From the NCBI GenBank assembly GCA_001586965.3, contig LUCW03001500.1, positions 1 through 28,308 of the forward strand: a stretch of 28,308 bases of DNA, in the 5' to 3' direction. The translations under genes were made by a program, and so were the position numbers. Below the pieces are notes generated by a model. The model worked only from the letters and a program-made list of their open reading frames with translations. It had not been told where the DNA came from and ran no database searches. Position 1 is the first letter of the stretch. The number at the start of each line of letters is the position of its first letter. Below, piece after piece: positions 17,962 to 27,482 of the stretch. Origin of the DNA: Sphaeroforma sirkka. Taxonomy: Eukaryota; Opisthokonta; Ichthyosporea; Ichthyophonida.

Positions 17962-18994
17962 TATCATACGATCTCTCGACGACTCCAACAGGAGTTACTC
18001 CATATCATGAAGGAACCCTACGCGGTTTTCAAGGCATTGGAAAACAAATTGAAGATTAACACCCAGGGAGGAATTGGCCGTTTGAGAAAGGAGCTCTGGG
18101 CAAAAACGCAGAATAACGAAACTTTGAAGGCCTTTATTTGTGATATTAATTTGAAGAAAATGGAATTGGAGAAACGCGAGGCTCCACCGTCTGAGATTGA
18201 CTTGAAGACCGTCTTGAAGGAAGGTCTCAATGAACGTTTTAAAGCAGCAAGAACTCATCTCAACACAGTTGATACTGACGTCATGAGTTACGAGGAGCTC
18301 TGCGAATATCTCCAAAAATTCGATATGGAGGAAATCCAAACATCGACCTCCAATACAAAGACTCGAGGAGGAGAGAGAGCACTTTCTGCCAGAACAGACC
18401 GAAAGTGCTTCAATTGTAGCAAACCAGGTCGCCTTGCTCGTGATTGTCGATCCAAGCATCACATACCCAGACCGCATGTCTACTCTGACCGCAGGAAACA
18501 TCGCAAATCTTATGAAAACCGATACTCCAAACAATCGTGGAAATAATTCCGACGAACGACATCACTGTAATAGAGCTGATGAGTCCAAGTCTTACCGCAA
18601 GGACTATTCAACACCGAAATCTACACCCTACTCGCGACGTGCTGACTATCCGTCGGAGAAACTCAACTATCATCAAGATAAACGTAATGAATTTTACAGA
18701 AAAACATCTAACGTAAGAGGATACTACTCGAGGGAGGAAATACGTAAACCTCCTAAATCAAGGCTTAATTTGGACAAGAATGATGATCAAAACTCGAGTA
18801 GTGACGATGAAGGCGTTAGAACATTCTCAGCAGTTGCCGACTATGTCGAATCTGACGTCGAATTGTCGGATGATGACATGCCAGAAGCCATCATGGCAAC
18901 ACCCGAAACTTGCCCTGTATTTGGGATGAAACCAAACACCGAGTCGGACGAGAGAGAACTATCAGATTTTATTATAAATAATCCAAACTTGTAG
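17752..18994 (+). pseudogene. gag: Gag region, Copia-1
   Basis: The reading has the layout of Copia Gag: W-D-Q-W-K early (near 17815), then helical capsid-like sequence (Y-A-S-I-Y-H-T-I-S-R-R-L; A-V-F-K-A-L-E-N-K-L; L-K-A-F-I-C-D-I-N-L), matching the UBN2/retrotran_gag type of domain in spacing. A zinc-knuckle segment C-F-N-C-S-K-P-G-R-L-A-R-D-C lies at about 18409-18450. After it the sequence becomes charged and acidic (S-S-S-D-D-E-G; D-V-E-L-S-D-D-D-M-P-E), the linker to protease. The first 70 codons also occur alone at 17228-17437. The region is broken. Confidence 0.7.
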
Positions 18995-19073
18995 TTCGGA
19001 CGAAGACGACGGACCGCCAGGACATTTACTCGACAGCTCTAGTGAGGATGACTAAGATGACCTACCCGACCTA

Positions 19074-20232
19074 ATGTCCGACAGCGACTCCGAAGAATAT
19101 GAAGTTTTTAGTGATAAATTCAATGAGGACGTTATCTCTTCACCAATCAAAGCCATAGACTCTGAGAGAATTTTCGGTCAAAGAGCATCCACGACTGACA
19201 AAATAACAATGACTGAACCTAGTGGGACTCTGGAGAATGGAGCCTCAATCCACAGTATTAACGATTTGGAGTTGATATCAAACGCAAAACGTCACTTCAC
19301 AAACGTACACCTAGCTGACGGGTCTATTAGAATCGACATGGATGACATAGTCTGCCTCTTACTAACACCCCAACACCTATTATATAATTGTGAGCAGAAG
19401 CTAGGCGCTTACGTCGTACCCCTGGATTTTTTTTCAAAAGAATTTGTCTACGCCGCTAGTTGGTATGGACGACTAGCGCACCCGGATCATCTACCCAAGG
19501 ACCTGCCACCTATCGACTATCATGCGGAACTGCGAGTCCTGTATCATGGGTAAACTTGTCAGACGTCGGACACGAAAGATCAGAAAGAACGGCCCATCCG
19601 AAAACCCAATGGACTTACTCTATATTGACCTTATTGGGAAATTTAAACGGAGCATTGGAGGAAACTGCTATGGCCTAACTCTCATTGACGACTGATTAAA
19701 TTTCGAGAAAATTGAACCACTACCCACCAAGAAGGCGCCAGTAGCATATGACGCCTTACTCGGAGCACTAGACGATGTAACAGTACTGAGTGGAAGGAAA
19801 GCGAACGTTTTACAATTCGACCGAGGCTCGGAATTTGTGGATAAGGAAGTAGAAACTAACTTACGAAGACTTGGCTACAATGTTCGATCAACACCGAAAG
19901 ACCCGCCACAGCACAGTGGAAAAATTGAGCGGAGTCACCGTACCAATTTAGGAAGAGCTAGGGCGACTCTGCACAACTCCGGCTTAGGTGACGAGGTTTG
20001 GAGTGAGGCATACCAACATGTCACAGACGCTCATAACATCGTCGGGAGTAAGAGGAACCCGACAACACCAATCGAAAGATTCACTGGCCGAAAACCAAAT
20101 TATAACCGTTTTCGAACCGTCGGCAGCAAATGTTTATGGCGGAAGACGACTAAAAGCAACAAATGGGATAAGCGCGCTCGCCGTGGAATTGTGATGGCTA
20201 ACCCTCAGCGAACCACCTCTGATACTTTCTGA
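19074..20232 (+). pseudogene. pol: Protease and integrase region, Copia-1
   Basis: After an acidic lead-in, L-E-N-G-A-S-I-H-S-I-N-D at about 19231-19266 stands where Copia proteases have their active-site block. W-Y-G-R-L-A-H-P-D-H-L-P-K at about 19463-19500 matches the H-x-R-L-x-H-P zinc-binding start of Copia integrase. Integrase core sequence follows, with L-Y-I-D-L-I-G near 19620, T-P-K-D-P-P-Q-H-S-G-K-I-E-R-S-H-R at about 19891-19941 (the last catalytic Glu region) and the conserved C-terminal block G-R-K-P-N-Y-N-R-F-R-T-V-G-S-K-C at about 20086-20133. The frame is interrupted in places. Confidence 0.7.
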
Positions 20233-20638
20233 GTTTTTAGTCCAGAAACCAACAGAGTATCACGAACCAGAGATATATGTTCTTTTGAGGATGAATTTTA
20301 CATATGGAGGGATGGACAATGTACGGAGCAGACTACAAGAAGAAAAGCTGAGCTGACGAACGACGACTTATTGACCGTATCTTCACAGCCTATGGAACCA
20401 GGCGAAAACTCAAGCCGCCTCTAGTAAACACTATCGAGAGCCAGTGTACTCTGATGTTATATCATAATAAAATTGTTCTACTGCTTCCAGAGACCAAACT
20501 GACACCGTATCAGCTCACATCTTAAAGCGGAAAAAGGCCGGTCGCCGATCTTCGAGAGAGGTCACAAATTTGCAAATTTCAGACAATCCAGATTGGATGA
20601 ACAACAAGAGCAATAACAGTTGTCGCTCTCGACGAAGA
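20233..20638 (+). other. Integrase-RT linker of Copia-1, degraded
   Basis: There is no domain here. The stretch links integrase and RT and reads as short broken frames, with R-N-S-T-T-A-F-S-A-T-Q-H-Q-P-Q-P just before RT. Copia polyproteins normally have a variable linker at this place. Confidence 0.45.
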
Positions 20639-21016
20639 AGAAACTCGACAACTGCCTTCTCAGCTACTCAACACCAGCCACAACCAACGCCGGAGAGGCC
20701 GGCGCAGATCCCAATTCCCAAGACTTTCCGGGAGATTGACAATATTTCCAATAAAAAGGAGTGGATGGACGCAGCGACCAAAGAAGTCCGAGACCTGGTG
20801 GAACGAGGGACCATCACTCTTGTAGACTCTAAACCTGCAAAAAGCACGATTATGAACTCCAAATGGGTCTTTATTCCCAAAATGGACTCTGCTGGAAAAA
20901 TCGAGCGTTTTAAAGGACGACTGACCGTAGCTGGATACAGTGCTGTCGAAGGAGTGGATTTCGAACGGAGTGACGCCAAAGTAGTGAGCAAAGAGACCGT
21001 CCGAATTTGTTTGGCA
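20639..21016 (+). pseudogene. pol: Reverse transcriptase N-terminal part, Copia-1 (first copy)
   Basis: This is typical Copia RT opening: P-K-T-F-R-E-I near 20725, W-M-D-A-A-T-K-E-V (about 20763-20789, the family's W-x-x-A-x-x-x-E), N-S-K-W-V-F-I-P-K (about 20857-20883), G-K-I-E-R-F-K-G-R-L-T-V-A-G-Y (about 20893-20937) and G-V-D-F (about 20950). It stops at about 21016, where an unrelated LTR-like sequence begins. The same stretch recurs at 27483-27877, where RT then carries on. Confidence 0.8.
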
Positions 21017-21029
21017 CATGAGACAGGGG

Positions 21030-21405
21030 TGTCAGAATAAGCCAATGTGACGTCACAATTCTCGAACTTAGTGAATAATGGACTATTTGGAAGAGACCGT
21101 AAAATGGACAAGGCCCTTCAAGAGGAAGAGACTTTAACTGGCTGGTATTTTACAGATGAAAGCCATTGGTAGAGACAAGTAAACAAGGAATATCTAACCT
21201 TAAAAGGGTATATAATCCTTGTGAAGCTAGGAGATATGAAACGTGAACCTGAAGACAGGTTCGTAAGCAGGTTGTATAAATGGACGAGGAATATTAGCAG
21301 ATAGAGGTAGTGTTTAGATGTTAATAAATAGCTTACTGAAAACTAACATAAAGTGATTTTGGTCAGAGTAAAAATCTTACTCTGTACCTTGTTTCCCGAA
21401 TTACA
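21030..21405 (+). repeat. LTR-like unit with CCAAT, TGACGTCA, TATA and AATAAA
   Basis: The stretch runs from TGTCAGAATAAGCC to CCCGAATTACA, so it has TG...CA ends, and is 376 bp long. It contains CCAAT (21042-21046) and the CRE palindrome TGACGTCA (21048-21055). It also has TATATAA (21209-21215) or TATAAA (21275-21280), and AATAAA (21323-21328), in promoter-to-polyA order on the plus strand. No second copy is in the window, so a solo or 5' LTR cannot be told apart, and the ends are my best guess. Copia-2 inserted directly at its right end. Confidence 0.45.
21042..21055 (+). promoter_or_regulatory. CCAAT box and CRE-type palindrome TGACGTCA
   Basis: CCAAT and TGACGTCA lie one base apart, a pairing common in RNA polymerase II promoters bound by NF-Y and by CREB/ATF-type bZIP factors. 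It lies near the start of the LTR-like unit, as expected for an LTR U3 control region. Confidence 0.45.
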
Positions 21406-21410
21406 GTGAC
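21406..21410. repeat. Target site duplication GTGAC, left (Copia-2)
   Basis: The bases GTGAC directly precede the LTR at 21411 and recur directly after the LTR end at 27097. Confidence 0.85.
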
Positions 21411-21860
21411 TGTGAATTTTTCAACTCTGTGAAAGTGCTCTTTATTTACTTTTGTATTCCGTATTTATACTATTTTTCGTCAAAATTGAACGGCCCTTTC
21501 GGCTCGAAAATTTCCTTTGCCAAAGAAATTCCAACGGACGTGCGCGATCTATTTTTAGATTCCATCTCTAAAAATACAAACACAATTTCTTCAAATACAC
21601 TTAAACTTCCAAGACTCATAACTCAATGAATATTGACTCAAACAACTTGAATAAGGTGTCATATGAAAGGGAAACCCATTTCCTATCAAATGACACCTGT
21701 AACAAAATCACACGTATAATAGGTCAAACACAATCGGCGTACGAACCACATTCGTAAACACAACATACAAAAACATACTTAGATAATTGGTTCCTCGATG
21801 GACTAGGTCTGAGTCCAACACTTAAACATCATTCACCTTTGACAATATGATTTTTCTACA
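21411..21860 (-). repeat. 3' LTR of Copia-2
   Basis: On the minus strand it runs TGTAGAAAAATC...TTCACA (450 bp). It matches 26702-27097 along its length, apart from short insertions and deletions. It lies between GTGAC and the polypurine tract. Confidence 0.9.
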
Positions 21861-21919
21861 CTCCCCCATGGACGCAAGACATAGTCATCGGACATCATTC
21901 GATATGTATCTCCCCCACA
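21861..21919 (-). other. Polypurine tract and a second G-run, Copia-2
   Basis: On the minus strand TGGGGGAG (21861-21868) directly precedes the 3' LTR, the position of the plus-strand primer. A near copy, GTGGGGGAG (21911-21919), lies 50 bases further upstream and may be an accessory tract. Confidence 0.6.
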
Positions 21920-21959
21920 AACTAGCCACAACGACAAAGAGATGTAGACATGACAGCAC

Positions 21960-22540
21960 ATCGGTAGCAGCGGCGTTTCATCATATGACTTCGGTACTTC
22001 ACGAAAGCAACCTTAGGCAATGCCTTGGTCAAGGCATCAGCAACCATCAACTCAGACCGGCAGTCCTCCAATGAGATGATCTTCTTTGCGCATAACTCTC
22101 GCACATAATGATATTTGATATCAATATGCTTACTGCGCTTGGTGGTCAATTCCTCAGCCATCTTCTTAGCAGTCTGATTGTCCTCGTAACAAACTACAGA
22201 TTGATCAGTGGCTCGTCCTAGCTCAGATAGCAAATTCAAAGCAGTTTTACATCACGGCAAGACTCTGCAAGACTGACATACTCTGCCTCAGAAGTACTTA
22301 GGGTGACAAGTGTCTGACGGCGCGCCCCCCAGTAGACTGGGGCATTTGTGATGAATACCAGATAGCCAGAACGAGATCGCTTGTCTTTCTCGCCCCCATA
22401 GCTTGCATCGGCATACGCACAAAGTTTCAAGTCGTTCCCGGCTTCATAGAAGATTCCCCAGTGTTTGGTAGCCTCCAAGTATCCGCACAGATTTCTTGCG
22501 GCAGCCTCTCTCGCCTTAGTCGGCTGGTCAAGGTATCGGC
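21960..22540 (-). pseudogene. pol: RNase H region, Copia-2
   Basis: Copia RNase H landmarks on the minus strand are L-C-A-Y-A-D-A-S-Y-G-G (about 22426-22394), S-R-S-G-Y-L-V-F-I near 22374-22345, L-S-T-S-E-A-E-Y-V-S-L-A (about 22302-22270), then C-Y-E-D-N-Q-T-A-K-K (about 22198-22170) and H-I-D-I-K-Y-H-Y-V-R (about 22127-22100). The end reads V-A-D-A-L-T-K-A-L-P, the usual D-x-L-T-K close. All catalytic blocks are easy to find, although the frame is interrupted. Confidence 0.85.
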
Positions 22541-23506
22541 TCTGTGAACTTGTCGCAAAAGCAATATCAGGACGCGTACCCACAGCTGCAAACATAAGGG
22601 AACCTATGATACCACGGTAGTCTGAATCCTGCACCAATGTACCAGGCCGATTCACGTCGAAAGATGTACTCATAGGTGTACTGACCCTTTTCAATGGTCC
22701 ATACTTCTGCGCTAGCTTCTCAATATATGCCGGCTGCGAGATGAAAATTCCTCTTTCAGACATATCAATTTTCCATCCGAGGAAAAACCGTGGAGACCCC
22801 ATCGACTTGACGTCGAACTCTGTCTCGATCTTCTTCAATATCTTCTCCCCATTCGACGTGAAGTCGAAAATATCAAACCGTCATCAACATAAAGTACCAG
22901 AAAGCAGTTCTTCCGAATAAAGAGACAAGGGTCCGTAAGACTTGGCCGGAATCCAACATCATTAACGAGGAAATCTCTGAAGCGCACAAACCAACATAAT
23001 CCGGCTTGCTTGAGTCCATAGATACTCTTCTTCAGCTCGCAAATAGCACCCTCCTTAATCAACTGGTGATCCTCATCACTTAGTAGATCACCAACTATTT
23101 CAACGAAACCAGTGGGGATCTCCGAGCAGACGTACTCTTCCAAATTACCATGCAAAATGCAGTTTTGACATCGAACTGCAATACATCCAAGTTCTCAGAT
23201 GCAGCGATAGCCAAACATGCACGCACAGTCTCTTTTGTGACTACAGGTGACGATGTCTCCACATAATCTCGACCATACTGTTGTGCAAATCCCTTCGCAC
23301 ATAGGCGGGGCTTTATGTCGTATCACTGCGCCGCTTTCATCACGCTTGAGAGTGAGAACCCACTTGAGTCCCAGAGGCTTTGTCCGGGCCTTGCAGCGCT
23401 GCTGAAGTTTCCAAACCTTCATCTTCAGCATTGAACGTAGCTCGTCTCTCATGGCTGCGCGGAAGTGCTTCTCATCAGCAGACCCAGTCAAGTCTTTGAA
23501 GGACAA
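22541..23506 (-). pseudogene. pol: Reverse transcriptase region, Copia-2
   Basis: The opening block lies near 23470-23350 (F-R-A-A-M-R-D-E-L; L-G-L-K-W-V-L-T-L-K). L-K-K-S-I-Y-G-L-K-Q-A (about 23035-23003) and the active site L-V-L-Y-V-D-D-G-L-I-F (about 22898-22866) follow, and then F-L-G-W-K-I-D-M (about 22788-22764). These are the ordered landmarks of Copia RT. The region is broken at several places, more than the other domains. Confidence 0.8.
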
Positions 23507-24110
23507 TTCATCATCGGCCAGAAATCCAAAGTTAGATTCTTCATGATCTCGTTTACGATCTCGTCGAAGTTTCGAAGTTTGTCGAGGTGGGGTTCCACTT
23601 GATTGACGTTCACGTTTTCTCCGAGTCCAAGTCCGTACGAGCCTTAGAGCTGATCCGCGGGGACATCATGTCATTGGCTCGGTCGCGTGTACGATCTACG
23701 CGGGTTTTCAATCGCCTGCCACCTCTCGTAGGTGTCTGCTTACCAGGTAAATCACGTTTCTGGTGATTGAGTGGGCGACGAGCACAACCAGGATAGGATG
23801 TTCACCGGGTCCTGATTCATCACCTCCATCAGTAGATGATTCATCTATAGTGACATCATCGTCGGCGGCATCATCCATGGGACCATCTCCATCACTATCC
23901 GTATCTGATTCTGACGCTGAAGTATCCCTGTTACCATCACTTGCTCCTACTTCATCGTCAATACTATCTTCGTCACCCTCGGAATTATTGACTTTGACCC
24001 TTTCAACGTGACTGGCAATCGTGGGCTCAAGGCGATAATCTCGACTATTCACAACACGCTTTGTCTCTGGGTTGTAAATTCGCATACTGCCGCCAACAGT
24101 ATTAAGGCTG
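23507..24110 (-). pseudogene. pol: Acidic integrase-RT linker, Copia-2
   Basis: The minus-strand frame 24085-23708 starts R-I-Y-N-P-E-T-K-R-V-V-N-S-R-D-Y-R-L, the usual end of the integrase C-terminal block. It then becomes an Asp/Ser/Gly-rich acidic tract (D-S-D-G-D-G-P-M-D-D-A-A-D-D-D-V). Such low-complexity linkers are typical between Copia integrase and RT. I see nothing specific in 23507-23700. Confidence 0.6.
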
Positions 24111-25043
24111 GGACCTAGTAAAATATCTTCCTGACACCCTTCTTGCCGAATTTCTTGTTATGTTTTCCGGTCAAGAAATATACTTTCGCACCAAAAGGAA
24201 TTGTTGTCTGCGACAAATCAGGTTTAACTCCTGACCATAGTTCTGCCCGCGACTTAGCACCACCTCGTTGTGGCATTACGTTGATCAACCAACAAGCATA
24301 GGTAACCGCTTCAAGCCAAAACTCATCGCCCAGTCCAGCCTGCAGTAGAAGAACCCGGGCCATCTCGATTAGGGTTCGATGTGCACGCTCACATCTTCCA
24401 TTATGTTCAGGAGTACGTGCTGCCGAATCAAACTCTGCTTTATGCCTCTTGCTGATAGCATAGACTTCCAAGTCTCGTTGACAAACTCGCCCCTCTATCA
24501 CTATGAGCCTTCTTCGGGAATCCTTCAACACTGCAAATTCAGTGTCCAGCAAGTGACGCATTGCAGCAGTCGCATCACTCTTTTGCTTCAGGCCCAAACA
24601 CCAGTAGTGGTCCGTTGCATCGTCAAGAACCTGGAGACCGAATTGTTTGCCAGTGAGTGACGGTGTCTTCGAGGTCTCGAAGATATCTACGTACAGCTTC
24701 GATCCCGGAACTTCTAGAACCACAGATTTACGTTTACCCTTCGACCCGACCAACTTGCAGTAATTCTGGCCCGCGTCATCTTGCCCTGCACGCAAGCTCT
24801 ACAGAAGGGAAGCTTCTCACCCCAACGTCTGGCAACTTTCTCCATTCCTGCGCAAACCATTGTCTCTTTCATCAGTTCCAAGCTTGCATGGCCAAGTCTA
24901 TGATGCCACATGAGCATATCTGCTTCACCATCATCGGATGCCACAAGGGCCTTATCTTCATCGATAATCTTTGTACCCGAATGTGCTCGGTTGACGGGCG
25001 ACTCCCCAGATCCTTCAGGGAAACGATGTATAGCCCTTGTCAA
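24111..25043 (-). pseudogene. pol: Integrase region, Copia-2
   Basis: The zinc-binding start is clear near 24925-24780: L-M-W-H-H-R-L-G-H-A-S, then C-R-A-C-V-Q-G-K. The core follows, with V-D-I-F-E-T and L-D-D-A-T-D-H-Y-W-C (about 24700-24595) holding the first Asp residues. R-T-P-E-H-N-G-R-C-E-R-A-H-R-T-L (about 24427-24380) holds the last Glu. G-L-G-D-E-F-W-L-E-A-V and the C-terminal F-G-A-K-V-Y-F block lie downstream near 24330-24180. Domain order and spacing are normal for Copia. Confidence 0.85.
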
Positions 25044-25173
25044 CCGTTGCTTTCACCAAACCACCCTGCGGATCAAATAATGTGCAGTCGTTCTTCTCGC
25101 ACGTCGCCTTCCAGCCGTTCTTAACAAGCTGTCGTACGGATAAAAGTTGAACACCCGCCTTAGGAATGAAGAG

Positions 25174-25447
25174 CTAAACCAGTCTCAGGACAGCGCGCAA
25201 CTCTCCCTCACCATCTGCATGCAGTTTAGTGTTGCCAAGCCCGGTCAATCGCTTGTTAGATGGTCTTGCTGCAGACAGAGCATCCTCCAATACAACAACA
25301 TGCTTGCTGGCACCTGTGTCAACCACAAGCTCGTTAGCAGATAAGACCAGATCACCCACGCCCAGCAATGCAAACGCCGAATGTTCGCTGATTGTGTTAT
25401 CCAATTCAGCTTCAGCGATTGAGGTGACGGATCCATCCACAAGTAGA
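25174..25447 (-). pseudogene. pol: Aspartic protease region, Copia-2
   Basis: L-V-V-D-T-G-A-S-K-H-V-V at about 25333-25298 is the Copia protease active-site block (D-[ST]-G-A-[ST]-x-H). It lies between the gag zinc knuckle and the integrase, as expected. The stretch between here and integrase (25044-25173) is non-distinctive linker. Confidence 0.75.
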
Positions 25448-26516
25448 TCATCCTCGGCAAAAGGTGTCATCATCGTCGAGTGTAGTACAGTTATCTTCAT
25501 CTGTAGCTGAGATAAAAAAGCCACCCTGAACTTCATAATCCGATGAAAACCTCCAGATAAGCAACTTAGGTGGAGCATCCAATTCATCATCAAATTTGCT
25601 CTCGGCATCAGAAGAATCAGAATCGGTGGAATCACACATCAAGGCCGGCATACCATCATCACTGTCGGAATCTCCGTCATCACCGATCGCCATCAATCCG
25701 TCGAAATAGCCATTGTCATCATCATTCTCATCGTCGAGATCTGGGCGGTCTCGTTTGATATGCCCTGGTTTCTTGCAATTCAAACACGCCATCTTACCCC
25801 GACAATTAGCCGAGTATGCCCGGGCTTAAGGCACTTGAAACAAGTAAGCTCCCGGCCATCTCTACTACAAAAGTCACCTCTTGGTCGGTCGAAACCCACC
25901 TCCTCGTCGACCCTTCTGGGCTTTGGTGGTTACCCTTGTGATATCGTCCATTAGCATAAAGACCGATATCTTCGTCGTCGTTGTCATCATCGTAGACACC
26001 GAGTCCAGTCTCAAACACAATGGCGGCTTCCTTCACTTGCTCATAGCTGAATCGATTTCCGTTTTGCAAACTTCGCATTCAAGTCAATCTTCAGCAGCGC
26101 AAACTGACGTGGTGGAAGGCCCTTCATGAAGGAGATATGCGTTTCCAATGTTGTCAACTCATCCCCCTGACCTGCAAGCTGGCCAAATAGAATCTCACAT
26201 CGGTCGGCGAGTTCAGCAACATTTTCTCCATCGTTCATCTTCATCCTATCTAACTTCTGAGTCAACGCGTCCAGATTGGCCTCCGTCTGGCGGTTCATTG
26301 CGGTAGCGATCTGGGCCAAAGGCAACTGCAGGGTTATCAGTGTTACGGACGTATCCCAAGACAACGGTCTTCAACGCTCTGGACAATCATGGGTAGGCAA
26401 TCTCCCTCTCACGGTCTGTAGCGGCATTGAAGACGGCCTTTTCCTTCAGCAGCTTCCATCTTCAACTTCCAGTTCGGGTAGCCGGTGGCATCCTTCAGTT
26501 TGGAGCTCACGTACAT
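25448..26516 (-). pseudogene. gag: Gag region, Copia-2
   Basis: The likely start is the minus-strand ATG at 26516-26514, because it is followed at once by the Copia Gag opening (S-S-K-L-K-D-A-T-G-Y-P-N-W-K). The capsid part includes N-D-G-E-N-V-A-E-L-A-D-R (about 26240) and the family-typical H-I-S-F-M-K-G-L-P block near 26140. The zinc knuckle C-L-N-C-K-K-P-G-H-I-K-R lies at about 25785-25752. An Asp/Ser-rich acidic tail leads into protease. The region is broken in several places. Confidence 0.75.
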
Positions 26517-26701
26517 CCTCTCGGTTGGTGATCAGTGGATCAGCTCTCTAGCTCTCTCTCTCAAATCAGCTCTCTAGCTCTCTCTCTCTCAAATCAGCGT
26601 TCTCTAGCTCTCTCTCTCTTCTCTTCTTTCTCTCTCTCTTACCCCCTCGAGTCCTTGGTCTCCTAAGCCTTCCAGCTTTTGAACTCAGTCCGCTGCTTCC
26701 A
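26517..26701 (-). other. Copia-2 leader with GA-rich repeats and candidate primer-binding site
   Basis: On the minus strand TGGAAGCAGCGG (26701-26690) directly follows the 5' LTR and starts TGG, as a tRNA-complementary primer-binding site should. I cannot name the tRNA. Between it and gag lie three tandem units of 26, 28 and 28 bp, each beginning ATCAG on the plus strand (26539-26564, 26565-26592, 26593-26620), followed by more CT-rich sequence. In the sense strand this is a GA-rich leader. Confidence 0.6.
26539..26620. repeat. Three tandem CT-rich units in Copia-2 leader
   Basis: Each unit has the core CTCTCTAGCTCTCTCTCT after ATCAG, with slight length change in the CT run. Slippage in the CT tract is the likely cause. 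Confidence 0.85.
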
Positions 26702-27097
26702 TGTGAATTTTCAACTCTGTGAAAGTGTCTTCATTTACATTTGTATTCCAGATGAGCACTATTTTTCGTCAAAACCAACGGACGTGCGCGATCTATTTTT
26801 TAGATTCCATCTCTAAAAATACAAAACACAATTTCAATAAAATACACTTAAACTTCCAAGATATAACTCAATGAATATTCCTCAAACAACTTGAATAAGG
26901 TGTCATATGAAAACCCATTTCCTATCAAATGACACCTGTAACAAAATATACATTTAATAGGTCAAACACAATCGGCCTACGAAATACATTCGTAAACACA
27001 ACATACAAAACATCGTTAGATAACCGGTTCCTCGATGGACTAGGTCTGAGTCCAACACTTAAACATCATTCACCTTTGACAATATGATTTTTCTACA
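26702..27097 (-). repeat. 5' LTR of Copia-2
   Basis: On the minus strand it starts TGTAGAAAAATC at 27097 and ends TTCACA at 26702. At 396 bp it is shorter than its partner at 21411-21860 but homologous along its whole length. GTGAC follows at 27098. Confidence 0.9.
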
Positions 27098-27102
27098 GTG
27101 AC
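27098..27102. repeat. Target site duplication GTGAC, right (Copia-2)
   Basis: The bases GTGAC directly follow the LTR and are identical to 21406-21410. Confidence 0.85.
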
Positions 27103-27482
27103 AGTATCCTGAGCACAGAACGTAAATTGGCGTAGAATAGGATACTAGCAAAAATATTCTAGATATGACTGGAGAGAAAGTATGAATCGCACTCATGAAA
27201 GTGTGTATCAATGGGCACAAACATGTGCTCTTAGGACAGAGACCATGTAGCAGCAGGACAGCTGCCACCGAATGAGTGCGCCAAGGCAAGAGACACGATC
27301 CTGCATGCATTTCTATCGCCTGAATTAACAGAGCAGTGCATGGCATGGTTCCAGATGATGTGTGGTCACCAGTGGACCAGAGCAGCCTTGTGCTGCTACG
27401 CCAAGTCGATGCAGCCCCTACTGGTTGTGTCGGATAGTGCTATGAAATCTCTTTGTGGTATTGAGCACTAACAGTATCTTCA
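27103..27482. other. Unassigned stretch right of Copia-2
   Basis: This continues the DNA that Copia-2 entered, so it follows directly on from the LTR-like unit at 21030-21405. A plus-strand frame from about 27200 to 27470 reads A-F-L-S-P-E-L-T-E-Q-C-M-A-W-F-Q-M-M-C and W-T-R-A-A-L-C-C-Y-A-K. It looks protein-like but matches nothing I recognise. ATTGGCG at 27127-27133 might be part of a primer-binding site, but this is weak. It may be the 5' internal part of the element whose LTR lies at 21030. Confidence 0.3.

Larger units (their letters stand above)
16913..21016 (+). mobile_element. Copia-1: Ty1/Copia element remains, plus strand
   Basis: The order is promoter-bearing 5' region, gag with a zinc knuckle, protease, integrase, then reverse transcriptase, which is the Copia order (integrase before RT). 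The 5' part is present twice in tandem. I cannot define a full LTR: the TATA box at 17106 followed by about 120 bp to the gag ATG looks like LTR plus leader, but no matching 3' LTR lies in the window. The copy ends within RT at about 21016. A second copy of the same RT stretch starts at 27483. It is broken in many places, probably eight or more. Confidence 0.7.
21411..27097 (-). mobile_element. Copia-2: Ty1/Copia element with both LTRs, minus strand, broken
   Basis: This is a 5687-bp element with LTRs at both ends, the 5-bp duplication GTGAC, a polypurine tract by the 3' LTR and a candidate primer-binding site by the 5' LTR. On the minus strand the domain order is gag-PR-IN-RT-RH, the Copia order. 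Its coding part is more GC-rich than the Gypsy elements next door. The ends look whole. The reading is broken at about ten places, and the two LTRs (450 and 396 bp) differ clearly, so it is not recent. Confidence 0.9.

Noticed and set aside
20660-21111. Two long minus-strand frames over the Copia-1 RT
   Set aside because: Shadows of the RT frame, which has clear Copia motifs on the plus strand; the same shadows occur at 27526-27841.
27200-27470. A host gene exon right of Copia-2
   Set aside because: One frame looks protein-like but I recognise no domain, splice sites or continuation, and it lies next to an LTR-like unit.
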